Positions 10,031 to 17,748 of a DNA stretch of 64,000 bases are shown here, piece after piece. How positions within the stretch are numbered: the first letter of the stretch is position 1; each line of letters starts with the position of its first letter. Origin of the DNA: Siphonodentalium dalli (taxonomy: Eukaryota; Mollusca; Scaphopoda; Gadilida; Siphonodentaliidae). Position numbers and translations under genes: made by a program. The stretch lies in the NCBI GenBank assembly GCA_032622095.1, contig CP136067.1, forward strand, positions 133,243,990 to 133,307,989, given 5' to 3'. The notes under the pieces are model-generated. The model searched no databases, was not told where the DNA came from, and was given only the letters and a program-made list of their open reading frames with translations.

Positions 10031-10627
10031 ATGAAAACGTACAATTACGTATGTTTTCAGGATATATTTAGGGCCATAATAAATGGCCCTTCAGCTAGTG
10101 GGAAATCTACGTTTATATATAGTCTAATCGAAAATAAAGATAAATTAATGTTCCCAGTTCCAGAAAAAATTACTTACGTGACTCCTAATTGTGATCAACA
10201 GGTGTCTGATAATGTAGAATTAGTAAACCAAATTCCAGAATCGTTGTGCGATTGCGATTTATTAATATTGGATGATATGGATCATATTGACAAAGAGATC
10301 GATAATGTAACAGATATATTCGCTAGAAAATCACATCACGAAGGATGTAGTGTGGTATACGTGACGCATAATCTTTTTGAAAGAAAATGTAGAAAATTAT
10401 CGTTAAACGCGAATTATTTTATTTTATTCAAATCTCCTAGAGATTGTGGTCAGATAAATTTCTTATCTACCCAATGCGGTATTAATAATTTATCAAAAGC
10501 ATATAAATTGTGTACAACAGATCCATATTCTCATTTACTGGTGGATTTCAACCAAACTTGTCCGGATAACCTTCGATTGAGATCAGACGTGCTCAGTGAA
10601 AATCCTACGATATGGGCCCCAGCGTGA
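10031..10627 (+). CDS. Genome-packaging ATPase (FtsK/HerA, A32-like)
   Basis: A 198-aa P-loop ATPase expected to drive genome packaging into capsids. Walker A is GPSASGKST at residues 19-27 (K25). Walker B is LLILDD at 77-82. A downstream YVTHN segment resembles the sensor of this family. Size is normal for the short Polinton ATPases. The ATG at 10031 is the first in frame, and an upstream A-rich leader fits a leader sequence. Its last 16 nt overlap the next gene, so the block is very compact. Confidence 0.9.
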   Translation: MKTYNYVCFQDIFRAIINGPSASGKSTFIYSLIENKDKLMFPVPEKITYVTPNCDQQVSDNVELVNQIPESLCDCDLLILDDMDHIDKEIDNVTDIFARKSHHEGCSVVYVTHNLFERKCRKLSLNANYFILFKSPRDCGQINFLSTQCGINNLSKAYKLCTTDPYSHLLVDFNQTCPDNLRLRSDVLSENPTIWAPA

Positions 10628-10929
10628 AATTAAGAAAAAATGCAAAATATTTGAGAAACATGTTACGCACTGGAGACGTGAGGGCATTAAACAGACCGAG
10701 ATTAGACAGTCTATCTGAATGTTGTAATAATTTGCTTAAAGGAAATGTACCAATCTCGTCTAAAATTAAAGCTAATTTAAGACCATTTAAAAGTTCTATT
10801 CGTCATTTGTCAAAGAAGTCTAATCCTGTTAAAACCAGGAAAAAAAAATTACAACACGGCGGTTTTTTGGCTGCACTGGCTGCTAGTTTAATTCCTGTTT
10901 TAGGAGATATTTTAGGCAAAGTTTTCTGA
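10612..10929 (+). CDS. Small basic protein with hydrophobic C-terminal tail
   Basis: 105 aa. The body is strongly basic (KKSNPVKTRKKK near residue 75). The C-terminus is a Gly/Ala/Leu-rich segment (GGFLAALAASLIPVLGDIL) that could be an amphipathic or membrane-active helix. Polintons and adenovirus-like relatives encode small basic virion core or membrane-active proteins of this kind, so a virion core role is plausible but inferred. It overlaps the ATPase end by 16 nt and ends 2 nt before the next ATG. Confidence 0.6.
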   Translation: MGPSVKLRKNAKYLRNMLRTGDVRALNRPRLDSLSECCNNLLKGNVPISSKIKANLRPFKSSIRHLSKKSNPVKTRKKKLQHGGFLAALAASLIPVLGDILGKVF

Positions 10930-10931
10930 AT

Positions 10932-11552
10932 ATGGAAAAAATGGTTTTGGTGCCTTTTAAGACTTTTGCAAACTGGCAAAATTCTCAGTCTATTCAATCG
11001 TTGAAAACAGAGGATGTGAGACAAAAAATGCATCAAATATTAGACGATAAAGATATGCCCGAGTCAGTTAAGAAAAGAAAAATTAATTCCACGTCTATTG
11101 AATATGACATGGCTAAGAATTCTATAAAAACAACGCCGATTCCAGTTAAAATCACGAAAGAGCCTGCCGGTGACGTCGCTTTATCTGAACCTAACCAAAT
11201 TGATTTAGCGATTGAGAGTTTGCCAAAAATTTACCAGAAAAAAGGCTCGTTATTTTTATCGCATTTAAAAAGAATGCCAGGAATTGAAATTAACGACAGT
11301 GGAATGATTTCATTATCTGACAAGCCAATCGGAAGCATAACTGATTTGGTAAATGATATAATACCTTCTAGCAAGGTCAGGAAACCCAGTTCACTTAGAA
11401 ATTGGGATAGTTTGTCCCGATCATTACGAGATAATAATATACCAACACATTTCATAGGAAATAAATATCGTAAAGCGGATCTGATAGTTGCAGATGCCTC
11501 CAAAGGCAAAAAACAGAAGCATTTTATATGGACATCAGACTCGTCAAATTGA
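10932..11552 (+). CDS. Polinton conserved protein, function unknown
   Basis: 206 aa. The N-terminus (MEKMVLVPFKTFANWQ) and an ILDDKDMPESVK block resemble a protein commonly found next to the integrase or capsid genes in Polintons, for which I know no established role. It is soluble and charged, with no membrane segment, catalytic motif or zinc ligands. Its last 59 nt overlap the integrase start in another frame. Confidence 0.55.
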   Translation: MEKMVLVPFKTFANWQNSQSIQSLKTEDVRQKMHQILDDKDMPESVKKRKINSTSIEYDMAKNSIKTTPIPVKITKEPAGDVALSEPNQIDLAIESLPKIYQKKGSLFLSHLKRMPGIEINDSGMISLSDKPIGSITDLVNDIIPSSKVRKPSSLRNWDSLSRSLRDNNIPTHFIGNKYRKADLIVADASKGKKQKHFIWTSDSSN

Positions 11553-12609
11553 TAATCTATTATCATCGATTTATTACGACCCATCTCACCGCTCATCCTA
11601 TGGATCTGAATATAATTTGTATAAGGAAGTAAAAAATAAAATATCGAGAAAAAATGTTCGACTTTGGTTACAAAAACAAAATTCGTACTCGTTGCACAGG
11701 CCGAAACGAATAATATTTCCTAGGTCAAGAACAGAGTCTTATTCTGTAAATAATATATGGCAGATGGATTTGAGTGATGTGCGAAATATATCCAAGCAAA
11801 ACGATGGTTATTGCTACCTGTTGTTTTGCATTGATTGCTTTTCAAGATTTTTAATTGTTAAACCATTAAAGAACAAGACTGGTGTTTCCATAATGAAGGC
11901 TTTAGAAATGATTTTTAAACAGCGCAAACGACCGAACGGTATACATGTTGATCGCGGAACCGAGTTCTACAACGCTAACGTTAAGCAATTTCTGAAGAAG
12001 AATGGTGTACATTTATATTCTACGGGAAATTATGACACGAAAGCCGCTTTGGTTGAGAGAGTACAACGCTCTTTAAAGTCTAAAATGTATAAATATTTCT
12101 TCAAATCTAAATCTATGCGCTATTTAACAGTTTTGCCTAAATTGGTGAATTCCTATAATTCGAAGATACACAGAGCGATTAAAATGGCACCGAAAGATGT
12201 CTCGTGTTTGACATCGCAAGCAATTGCAGCTAGAAATGAATCGAAGACTTATAAATTACCACTTACAAAAGCAAAATTTAAAGTGGGAGAGAGCGTTCGC
12301 TTGGTAAAATTAAAAAATAAGTTTGAAAAGGGTTTTTTGGCCAATTATACTTATGAAGTGTTTAAGATTACGTCTTTGGTACCTGGTTCTAAACCACATA
12401 GATATAAAATAGCTGATCTCAATTCAGAGGAAATATTGGGTACATTCTACGAGAGCGAGTTATCACCTGTAACGATTGATTCCGATACTATATGGAAAAT
12501 TGAACGTGTATTAGAACGAGACGGGGATCAAATAAAAGTTAGATGGAGCGGCTATCCAGCCAGTTTCGATTCGTACATTCCAAGAGAATGGATCACGACC
12601 TCAGATTAA
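11494..12609 (+). CDS. int: Chromodomain retroviral-type integrase
   Basis: 371 aa from the first ATG (11494), which lies inside the previous gene. An N-terminal LLSSIYYDP / LYKEVKNKISRKNVRLWL block is the usual Polinton integrase head. The rve core has the DDE triad: D92 in WQMDLSD, D153 in HVDRGTEF, E188 in ALVERVQRS, with 34 residues between the last two. A C-terminal chromodomain occupies ~333-368 (IWKIERVLERDGDQIKVRW, then SGYPASFDSYIP). It joins element ends to chromosomal DNA, producing the 6-bp duplication seen here, and the chromodomain may steer it to modified chromatin. All key residues are intact. Confidence 0.95.
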   Translation: MPPKAKNRSILYGHQTRQIDNLLSSIYYDPSHRSSYGSEYNLYKEVKNKISRKNVRLWLQKQNSYSLHRPKRIIFPRSRTESYSVNNIWQMDLSDVRNISKQNDGYCYLLFCIDCFSRFLIVKPLKNKTGVSIMKALEMIFKQRKRPNGIHVDRGTEFYNANVKQFLKKNGVHLYSTGNYDTKAALVERVQRSLKSKMYKYFFKSKSMRYLTVLPKLVNSYNSKIHRAIKMAPKDVSCLTSQAIAARNESKTYKLPLTKAKFKVGESVRLVKLKNKFEKGFLANYTYEVFKITSLVPGSKPHRYKIADLNSEEILGTFYESELSPVTIDSDTIWKIERVLERDGDQIKVRWSGYPASFDSYIPREWITTSD

Positions 12610-12857
12610 AACGACAATCGTCAAAATGGACTTTTTTCAATAATAAAGTTTCCAAAGGACAGGTTGTGTATATCAGTCAAGTATTTTTGCTTTATATAGT
12701 ATGTGTTTCTGCTATATTAAATATTAGTATACACGGCGTGGACACACCGTCTATTTGGATTAGTTTACTGTCGGGTTCTGTTGGACTTTTGTCTCCATCT
12801 CCTAAATTAAGTAAACATGGAAGCAACGGGCCTGTTTTCGGTGACTTTACCGTCTAA
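12588..12857 (+). CDS. Small membrane protein
   Basis: 89 aa in the frame given. Two hydrophobic stretches (VVYISQVFLLYIVCVSAIL and TPSIWISLLSGSVGLL) make a small membrane protein of a type seen between integrase and minor capsid genes in other Polintons. The start is uncertain. The in-frame ATG at 12588 lies inside the integrase end and gives an unusual ~20-residue basic lead. Another ATG at 12626 is in a different frame, separated from the hydrophobic frame by a T6 run (12632-12637), and closes after five codons. So the gene either uses the upstream ATG or carries a start-proximal frame defect. Its 3' end overlaps the next gene by 41 nt. Confidence 0.55.
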   Translation: MDHDLRLKRQSSKWTFFNNKVSKGQVVYISQVFLLYIVCVSAILNISIHGVDTPSIWISLLSGSVGLLSPSPKLSKHGSNGPVFGDFTV

Positions 12858-13905
12858 TGTTTCTGGTGATTTATTCAGAAATTCACTATCTGAATATACC
12901 GTGAGTTTGCCTAGTGAGATTCGGTTACAGGAGGATGATTGGTGTGTAGCTTTATCATCAGCCATTATTCCAACCAGATTTAAAAGCCCGCTCCTGGAAC
13001 AAAGAAATTTTACCTTTTCCACAGATGATCAATCGTATGCATTTGTTTATGGAATAGTGGTGGATATGAATTTCTTGACGCCAGAAACTGATTTACCAAT
13101 TGTTAGAGATCCCAATTACGGTATTATTGCTAGGAAACTTCGGGTTAAAGGTCCGATTAGATGGAGGAAAAGTGTATTTACAAAGATTGAATATGGTGTT
13201 ATTTTTGATGACAAATGTTCGTTCGAAGATTTGATAGATAGGATGCAATTAGTTCAACGAAAATTAATTTTGCATTTTTACAAAGATTCTGAATTTATGT
13301 CAGAATTAGAAAAGACGAAATATAAATTAATCGAACCAGGTTTGAATTCAATCGATGCGAAAGAGTCCCAAACCATATTTGAGGATTTAATCGGGGATGT
13401 AGTTATTGACATTAAGGTGAGAAAACGTCAAAACGTGAACTATCTTTGTTTCACTAGAATGGCAAACCATACAAGCATGTCTCGTTATTCGTTGGCGATG
13501 GATTTGCAAATTACAAGGACTTCTGAATTGGGATATCTTCTTAATTTGCGTGAAAATTATCAACTAAAATTAAAAGATACCGGTGGAAAATCCAAAGACT
13601 GTTTTTTAATTGTAACTAATCAATTGGATCATATAGACGCTCTTTATATTTATTCAGATATATGTACACATAGTATAGTAGGCGATTCTAATTCGCAATT
13701 ATTGAAAGTAATATGCCCACGTTCTGATGATATTGTATCAACAACATATTATGAATTCGCAAATTTGCAATTTTTTCCTATACATCATAAGAATTTTGAC
13801 ACTATTTCGATATATATTCGTGATTCTACAGGTATGCCACCTCCTTGGACGGATTATGGTAAAACTGTTCTAGTTTTATTATTTAAACGCATTTTGATTG
13901 GATAA
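12817..13905 (+). CDS. Minor capsid (penton) protein, single jelly-roll
   Basis: 362 aa. The N-terminus (FSVTLPSNVSGDLF) and the following ...YTVSLPSEIRL...WCVALSSAIIP pattern are characteristic of Polinton minor capsid proteins. The C-terminal TISIYIRDSTGMPPPW plus TVLVLLFKR is the matching final strand region. Family knowledge: these proteins have a single jelly-roll fold and occupy capsid vertices. Found between the membrane protein and the core-like protein, as in other members. No breaks. Confidence 0.82.
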   Translation: MEATGLFSVTLPSNVSGDLFRNSLSEYTVSLPSEIRLQEDDWCVALSSAIIPTRFKSPLLEQRNFTFSTDDQSYAFVYGIVVDMNFLTPETDLPIVRDPNYGIIARKLRVKGPIRWRKSVFTKIEYGVIFDDKCSFEDLIDRMQLVQRKLILHFYKDSEFMSELEKTKYKLIEPGLNSIDAKESQTIFEDLIGDVVIDIKVRKRQNVNYLCFTRMANHTSMSRYSLAMDLQITRTSELGYLLNLRENYQLKLKDTGGKSKDCFLIVTNQLDHIDALYIYSDICTHSIVGDSNSQLLKVICPRSDDIVSTTYYEFANLQFFPIHHKNFDTISIYIRDSTGMPPPWTDYGKTVLVLLFKRILIG

Positions 13906-13927
13906 GGATTGATATTAAATATATATG

Positions 13928-13938
13928 TATATAAATAG
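13928..13938 (+). promoter_or_regulatory. TATA-like sequence before structural genes
   Basis: TATATAAATAG in the 53-bp gap after the minor capsid gene. It is only ~20 nt from the next ATG (13959), so if functional it would serve the major capsid gene at 14325 better than the gene directly downstream. Confidence 0.3.
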
Positions 13939-13958
13939 ATGTTTCATTATTTAAAGTT

Positions 13959-14324
13959 ATGGCGAATAGTCCTATTCCTATTTTTATAGGAGATAGGTAT
14001 CAGAGAGGTTACGGACTTGGTTCTATTTTTGGCAAATTAGCCAGATCAATTGCGCCAATTGCAAAAAATCTGGGAAAATCTCTCTTAACAAAGGGTTTAG
14101 AAACAGCCACTAATGTTGGTAGCGATATATTGAGTGGACAAAATTTATCGGAATCTATTCGAACTCGGGGTAAAGAAGCAGCTTTAGATCTTTTACGGCC
14201 TAAACGTAAATTACAATATAATTCGGATATTCCATCAAAAAGACGTAAATTACAAGAATATTCGGATATTCCTTCAAAAAGACGTAGGAAGAGACGAAAA
14301 ACAAAACGTGATATTTTTGAATAA
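13959..14324 (+). CDS. Basic virion core-like protein with C-terminal repeat
   Basis: 121 aa. The N-terminal half (GYGLGSIFGKLARSIAP, TNVGSDILSGQNLSE) matches a small protein I associate with Polintons and adenovirus-like relatives, probably a minor core or cement component. The C-terminus is a stack of Lys/Arg clusters with a SDIPSKRRK motif twice in tandem (from duplicated nucleotides ~14222-14285), suitable for binding packaged DNA or nuclear import. The stop codon TAA is followed directly by the ATG of the major capsid gene. Confidence 0.65.
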   Translation: MANSPIPIFIGDRYQRGYGLGSIFGKLARSIAPIAKNLGKSLLTKGLETATNVGSDILSGQNLSESIRTRGKEAALDLLRPKRKLQYNSDIPSKRRKLQEYSDIPSKRRRKRRKTKRDIFE

Positions 14325-15632
14325 ATGAATCCCAACAGCTGTCCAGTTTCTAAGAGTGAGGTGGATGTTTTTGAAATTCCACCTACTGTGGTAACTATAA
14401 TAGACGGTTCATTTACAGAGAAACATCCATCGAATTCAAATTATTCAAATAGTAACGTACTAGAGTTCTTTTTAGAGTCTCCATCTGCACATTATGTTGA
14501 TCTTTCGGAAAGTTATTTGCAAACCGACGTTAAAATATCGAAAACCGATGGAACCGTTTTCGCAGGCGATCAGCACGCTTTTCCAATAAATAATTTTCTT
14601 CATTCTTTATTCGAGAGAGCTGATTTATTATTAAACGGTGTAGAATGTGGAGTTGGTCGATATTATGCTTATAGATCTTACATAGAAACTTTCTTAAGTT
14701 CTACAAGAGAAAATCAATTAGAGAGAACAACTTTATTTATACCTCAGAAAGGTGGGACTTTGGATGATGTACCGGCAGACATTCCCAGAGGTAGGCAGTT
14801 ACTTGGAATAATTAAAGACGGTAATATTGGAAAAAAATTTCAATTATGCGGTAAACTACATTTGGACATGTTTAATCAACCAAAATTGTTAATTCCAAAC
14901 GTACCCATAAAACTCAGACTGCATAGATCAAAGCCTACTTTTTGTTTACAAGGTAGTGCTGGTGATTATAAGATTGAGCTGTCAGATACTAAATTGTTTG
15001 TACGAACCGTAGAGTTAAGTGATGTCACTTCAAATGAAATAAGCAAAAAGTTATTAAGTGGAACCAATGCTCAATATCCTTTGGATAGAGTTTCGTTAAA
15101 AACATTTAGCGTAGCACCTAGGACTTTAAGCTTGATTAAAGACGATTTGTTTTTGGGTGATCCATTTCTTCCTAAGAGAGTGTTAATATTTTTAGTAGAT
15201 AATACAGCATTTAATGGTACTATAGCATCTTCTCCTTTTAATTTTAAACATTATGATTGCTACGAAATGGAATTGTCTGTTAATGGTAAAACCGTGAATG
15301 GGCATAAATACGAACAAACTTTCGATGATGATTTATATGTAGGTTCATATTACACATTTTTGAATTCTATAAATAAATTATATTGCGAGCAATCTTTCAG
15401 AGTTAGCTTTTTTGATTATGCCAATGGTTTTACAACTTTCGGTTTTGATTTAACTGCAGATCATAATGCTGATAGTTTAGTTTGGCACCCAAAACAGCGA
15501 GGTAGTGCACGGTTAAGTGCAAAATTTTCAACAGCTTTACCAGATACAGTAAATGTAATAGTATATGCCGAATACGATAGTTCTATAGAAATTAGCGGGG
15601 AACGTAGCGTTTACACGGGTGGAATATTTTAA
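14325..15632 (+). CDS. Major capsid protein, double jelly-roll
   Basis: 435 aa. Sequence features of Polinton major capsid proteins: an early VVTIIDGSFTEKHPS block, FPINNFLHSLFERADLLLNG (the usual 'NNFLHSLFxxVxVxLN' type motif), a YAYRSYIETFLSS segment, and NVIVYAEYDSSIEI near the C-terminus. Family knowledge: the protein has two jelly-rolls and forms hexagonal capsomers. Length is slightly short but within range. Placed between the core-like protein and the protease with almost no spacing, consistent with co-expression of virion genes. Confidence 0.88.
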   Translation: MNPNSCPVSKSEVDVFEIPPTVVTIIDGSFTEKHPSNSNYSNSNVLEFFLESPSAHYVDLSESYLQTDVKISKTDGTVFAGDQHAFPINNFLHSLFERADLLLNGVECGVGRYYAYRSYIETFLSSTRENQLERTTLFIPQKGGTLDDVPADIPRGRQLLGIIKDGNIGKKFQLCGKLHLDMFNQPKLLIPNVPIKLRLHRSKPTFCLQGSAGDYKIELSDTKLFVRTVELSDVTSNEISKKLLSGTNAQYPLDRVSLKTFSVAPRTLSLIKDDLFLGDPFLPKRVLIFLVDNTAFNGTIASSPFNFKHYDCYEMELSVNGKTVNGHKYEQTFDDDLYVGSYYTFLNSINKLYCEQSFRVSFFDYANGFTTFGFDLTADHNADSLVWHPKQRGSARLSAKFSTALPDTVNVIVYAEYDSSIEISGERSVYTGGIF

Positions 15633-15636
15633 CATT

Positions 15637-16089
15637 ATGTTGAGCAACTTAGATATATCTGATGCATTACAATCAGACTCAGTTTTGAATTCTATGATAA
15701 TAGGCGTTTATGCTTTGGACGAATTACCTGATACTATTAAGCCGAACAGAGGTTTAATTTGTAATACTGACCCATCTTGGTTAGATGGTGAACATTGGAT
15801 ATGTATATGGAAACGCGATGATAATTTTATAATATATTTTGATCCTATCGGATTACCTCCATCTGAGCAGTTGAAAATTATGTTAGCTAAATATGGTAGA
15901 TTGTATTATAGTACAAATTATATTCAACATATATCTTCTTTTTTGTGTGGTTATTTCGTATTATATTATTTGTATCATACTTGTAGAGGATTGGACTGTC
16001 TATACGTTTTAAATAAACCCGGTTTTCATAATGATACTTACGTTTATAATTGGTGTAAACAACATCTACCCGTGTTGTTCGATATTTAG
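15637..16089 (+). CDS. Adenain-like cysteine protease
   Basis: 150 aa from the ATG at 15637, 4 nt after the capsid stop. The C5/Ulp1-type catalytic set is visible: His53 in GEHWICIW, Asp69 in YFDPIG, Gln97, and Cys104 in SSFLCGYF. Its job in related elements is maturation of virion proteins. Length is compact compared with adenovirus protease but typical for Polintons. No frame problem. Confidence 0.92.
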   Translation: MLSNLDISDALQSDSVLNSMIIGVYALDELPDTIKPNRGLICNTDPSWLDGEHWICIWKRDDNFIIYFDPIGLPPSEQLKIMLAKYGRLYYSTNYIQHISSFLCGYFVLYYLYHTCRGLDCLYVLNKPGFHNDTYVYNWCKQHLPVLFDI

Positions 16090-16102
16090 TTTTTTTTCTT
16101 CC

Positions 16103-16109
16103 TATAAAT
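16103..16109 (+). promoter_or_regulatory. TATA box for terminal small gene
   Basis: TATAAAT just after the protease stop. A start site ~25-30 nt downstream would fall between the ATG at 16113 and the ATG at 16143, favouring the second as translation start of the next gene. Confidence 0.4.
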
Positions 16110-16142
16110 GAAATGCTTTTTTATAATATTTTTAAAATCAAA

Positions 16143-16400
16143 ATGTCTTCTGAAAGTGAATTCGAAGTTTCTCAGAAAGGAAAGAACAGAGGGAGTTTAA
16201 AAATAAAACTTTTAGATAATTTGGCTGATATAGAAGAGATAGGACAACAAATTTCAATATTAGCTGATAAAAATGCTAAAATTTTGTATAGGATATCTAA
16301 ATTGAATTCAGCTGATAAATTTAAAAAGACTCGTGTTAGATGTTATGAATGTAACGGAGATCATTTAAGACCAGACTGTCCATATCTTAAAAAAGATTGA
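16143..16400 (+). CDS. Small zinc-knuckle protein
   Basis: 85 aa from the ATG at 16143 (an in-frame ATG at 16113 would add 10 residues). The middle is a charged helix-forming stretch (LLDNLADIEEIGQQISILAD), and the C-terminus has a compact zinc knuckle, CYECNGDHLRPDC. Its spacing is C-x2-C-x3-H-x4-C, one residue shorter than the classical gag CCHC finger. A nucleic-acid-binding role is likely. It is the last gene before the right TIR and not part of the standard Polinton core set. Confidence 0.6.
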   Translation: MSSESEFEVSQKGKNRGSLKIKLLDNLADIEEIGQQISILADKNAKILYRISKLNSADKFKKTRVRCYECNGDHLRPDCPYLKKD

Positions 16401-16486
16401 TTTGATTATGTTTGTTTTATTTTGTATTTAATATTGATCAAAAAATTGATATAATTGTGTTTGTTTATGATATATATTATTAATAT
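16401..16486. other. 3' spacer before right TIR
   Basis: AT-rich spacer with no coding potential and no clear AATAAA signal. Confidence 0.4.
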
Positions 16487-16966
16487 TCATTAAAGGAACT
16501 AAAGTGTTGGGTTCCACATTTCGATTTCTACGAGACTCTGTAATATCGAGTTTTATGAGATCGAATAGTGTTACCTACAAATCTACATTAACGAAGAAAC
16601 AGTTCCGAAACTAACAAATATTCCATGTGTTTTAGCCTTGTGGTTTTTTACATGCACGAGGTTATTCACTAGCGAATAATTCATCTCATTTAGGACTATC
16701 CTATCATAACTAACCTACATATCAATACATGTATTCAATCATGCGTACTAATCCTTCAAATAGTTACTAGTTAGCCTGACTATATCATCTGCCTAGAAAT
16801 AGTTTGCTTACTATACCATCTGCCTAGAAATAGTTTGCTTACTATACCATCTGCCTAGAAATAGTTTACTTACTATAACCATCTGCCTAGAAATAGTTTG
16901 CTTAGTATGACTTACAATACCTTTAATTCTATAGAGTATACGAATTAGATATTCTTATACACTACT
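16487..16966 (-). repeat. Polinton right terminal inverted repeat
   Basis: About 480 bp, the reverse complement of the left TIR, including the array of four ~31-bp units at 16778-16904. The terminus ends in ...CTTATACACTACT. Confidence 0.93.
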
Positions 16967-16972
16967 TGCAGC
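16967..16972. repeat. Polinton target-site duplication, right copy
   Basis: TGCAGC, identical to 3131-3136. Confidence 0.92.
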
Positions 16973-17453
16973 CGAATACGGTGAAATAACACAATGTGTG
17001 GTGGATATAGTGGCAGACCGTCAGCGTCCACTACATATATACGTAAGGTAACGTAAGGTAATTAACAGATGGGATTTTAAAATGTAGATTGACCAGCGAG
17101 CTAATAAGCAAATTTAAATCAATTCAAAACTATCAACCATGCACGTGTGCGCATGCAGTTCCGAATACAGCTTCTATGTAACCGTAGGCCTATTCTTTTC
17201 TGCATATATCTTCTCACACCCAGTTATAAAAGTATAGGCCTACATTATTTTATCTTTTATTTTTTCGTTTTCAAACGTTTAACAATTTATTGATTCTTTG
17301 CTATCGATAAACTGCACCTCACAATCGTGTTCAATATCCACAAAACATCCGCCAATTGCCCACATCCTGCAAAAATAGCAACCGGTATAATTTTGTTCCA
17401 GTTCCCATTCCTGGCGTCCCGTCATGCATTGTTTTGTTTCCATTATCACCATC
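16973..17453 (+). promoter_or_regulatory. Presumed tectonic promoter and 5'UTR
   Basis: The 481 bp between the Polinton and the tectonic start codon must hold the gene's basal promoter unless transcription begins inside the Polinton. A TATAAAAG at 17225-17232 is the only core-promoter-like motif I see. I searched by eye for an RFX X-box (expected upstream of ciliary genes) and did not find a convincing one. Confidence 0.4.
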
Positions 17454-17748
17454 ATGGCGGCAAAGGCGAAATTATTTTCCAATTGCAGCAGCATAAAGTT
17501 CATTTTCTTATTACTAGTGCTTTATGCCAATGTGAAAAATACAATACAGACGACGACTCCGCCATCAGCTACATCACCAACACAAGCAGAGACAACCACA
17601 GCTTCGACTACAGATTCTACAACCGCCAGCACATCTGCGAATCAAGTTCCAACAGATCCGGCGACACAGGCGCCAACGACACCGAGTCCGACAACAACAA
17701 CTGCAGCTCCAGTTACATTTTCGCCATCTCAGTTAGCTTCAAACGCTG
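17454..17748 (+). CDS. tctn: tectonic exon 1: signal peptide and Thr/Pro linker
   Basis: Codes for MAAKAKLFSN..., a hydrophobic signal core (IKFIFLLLVLYANV), then a ~55-residue Thr/Ser/Pro/Ala-rich stretch likely to be O-glycosylated, ending FSPSQLASNA. Donor CGCTG|GTAATT, phase 1. The frame stays open past the donor for 17 codons, but the phase fits exon 2 exactly. Confidence 0.82.

Larger units (their letters stand above)
3137..16966 (+). mobile_element. Polinton/Maverick element, apparently complete
   Basis: A 13,830-bp element bounded by ~480-bp terminal inverted repeats. The termini are AGTAGTGTATAAG on the left and its reverse complement on the right, flanked by an exact 6-bp duplication. 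It encodes the full Polinton set: protein-primed family B polymerase, chromodomain integrase, FtsK/HerA-type packaging ATPase, adenain-like cysteine protease, double-jelly-roll major capsid protein and single-jelly-roll minor capsid protein, plus small accessory proteins. All core reading frames are open. The two TIRs differ at only a handful of positions over their outer ~440 bp, which suggests a recent insertion or recent homogenisation. Known biology: such elements are regarded as virus-like transposons able in principle to form virions. Whether this one does so cannot be seen here. Confidence 0.96.

Noticed and set aside
15619-15636. Protease start overlapping the capsid gene
   Set aside because: That start is a GTG; the ATG at 15637, 4 nt after the capsid stop, fits the protease family better.
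16973-17453. RFX X-box upstream of tectonic
   Set aside because: Half-site-like agcaac near 17379 lacks a partner half at the right spacing.
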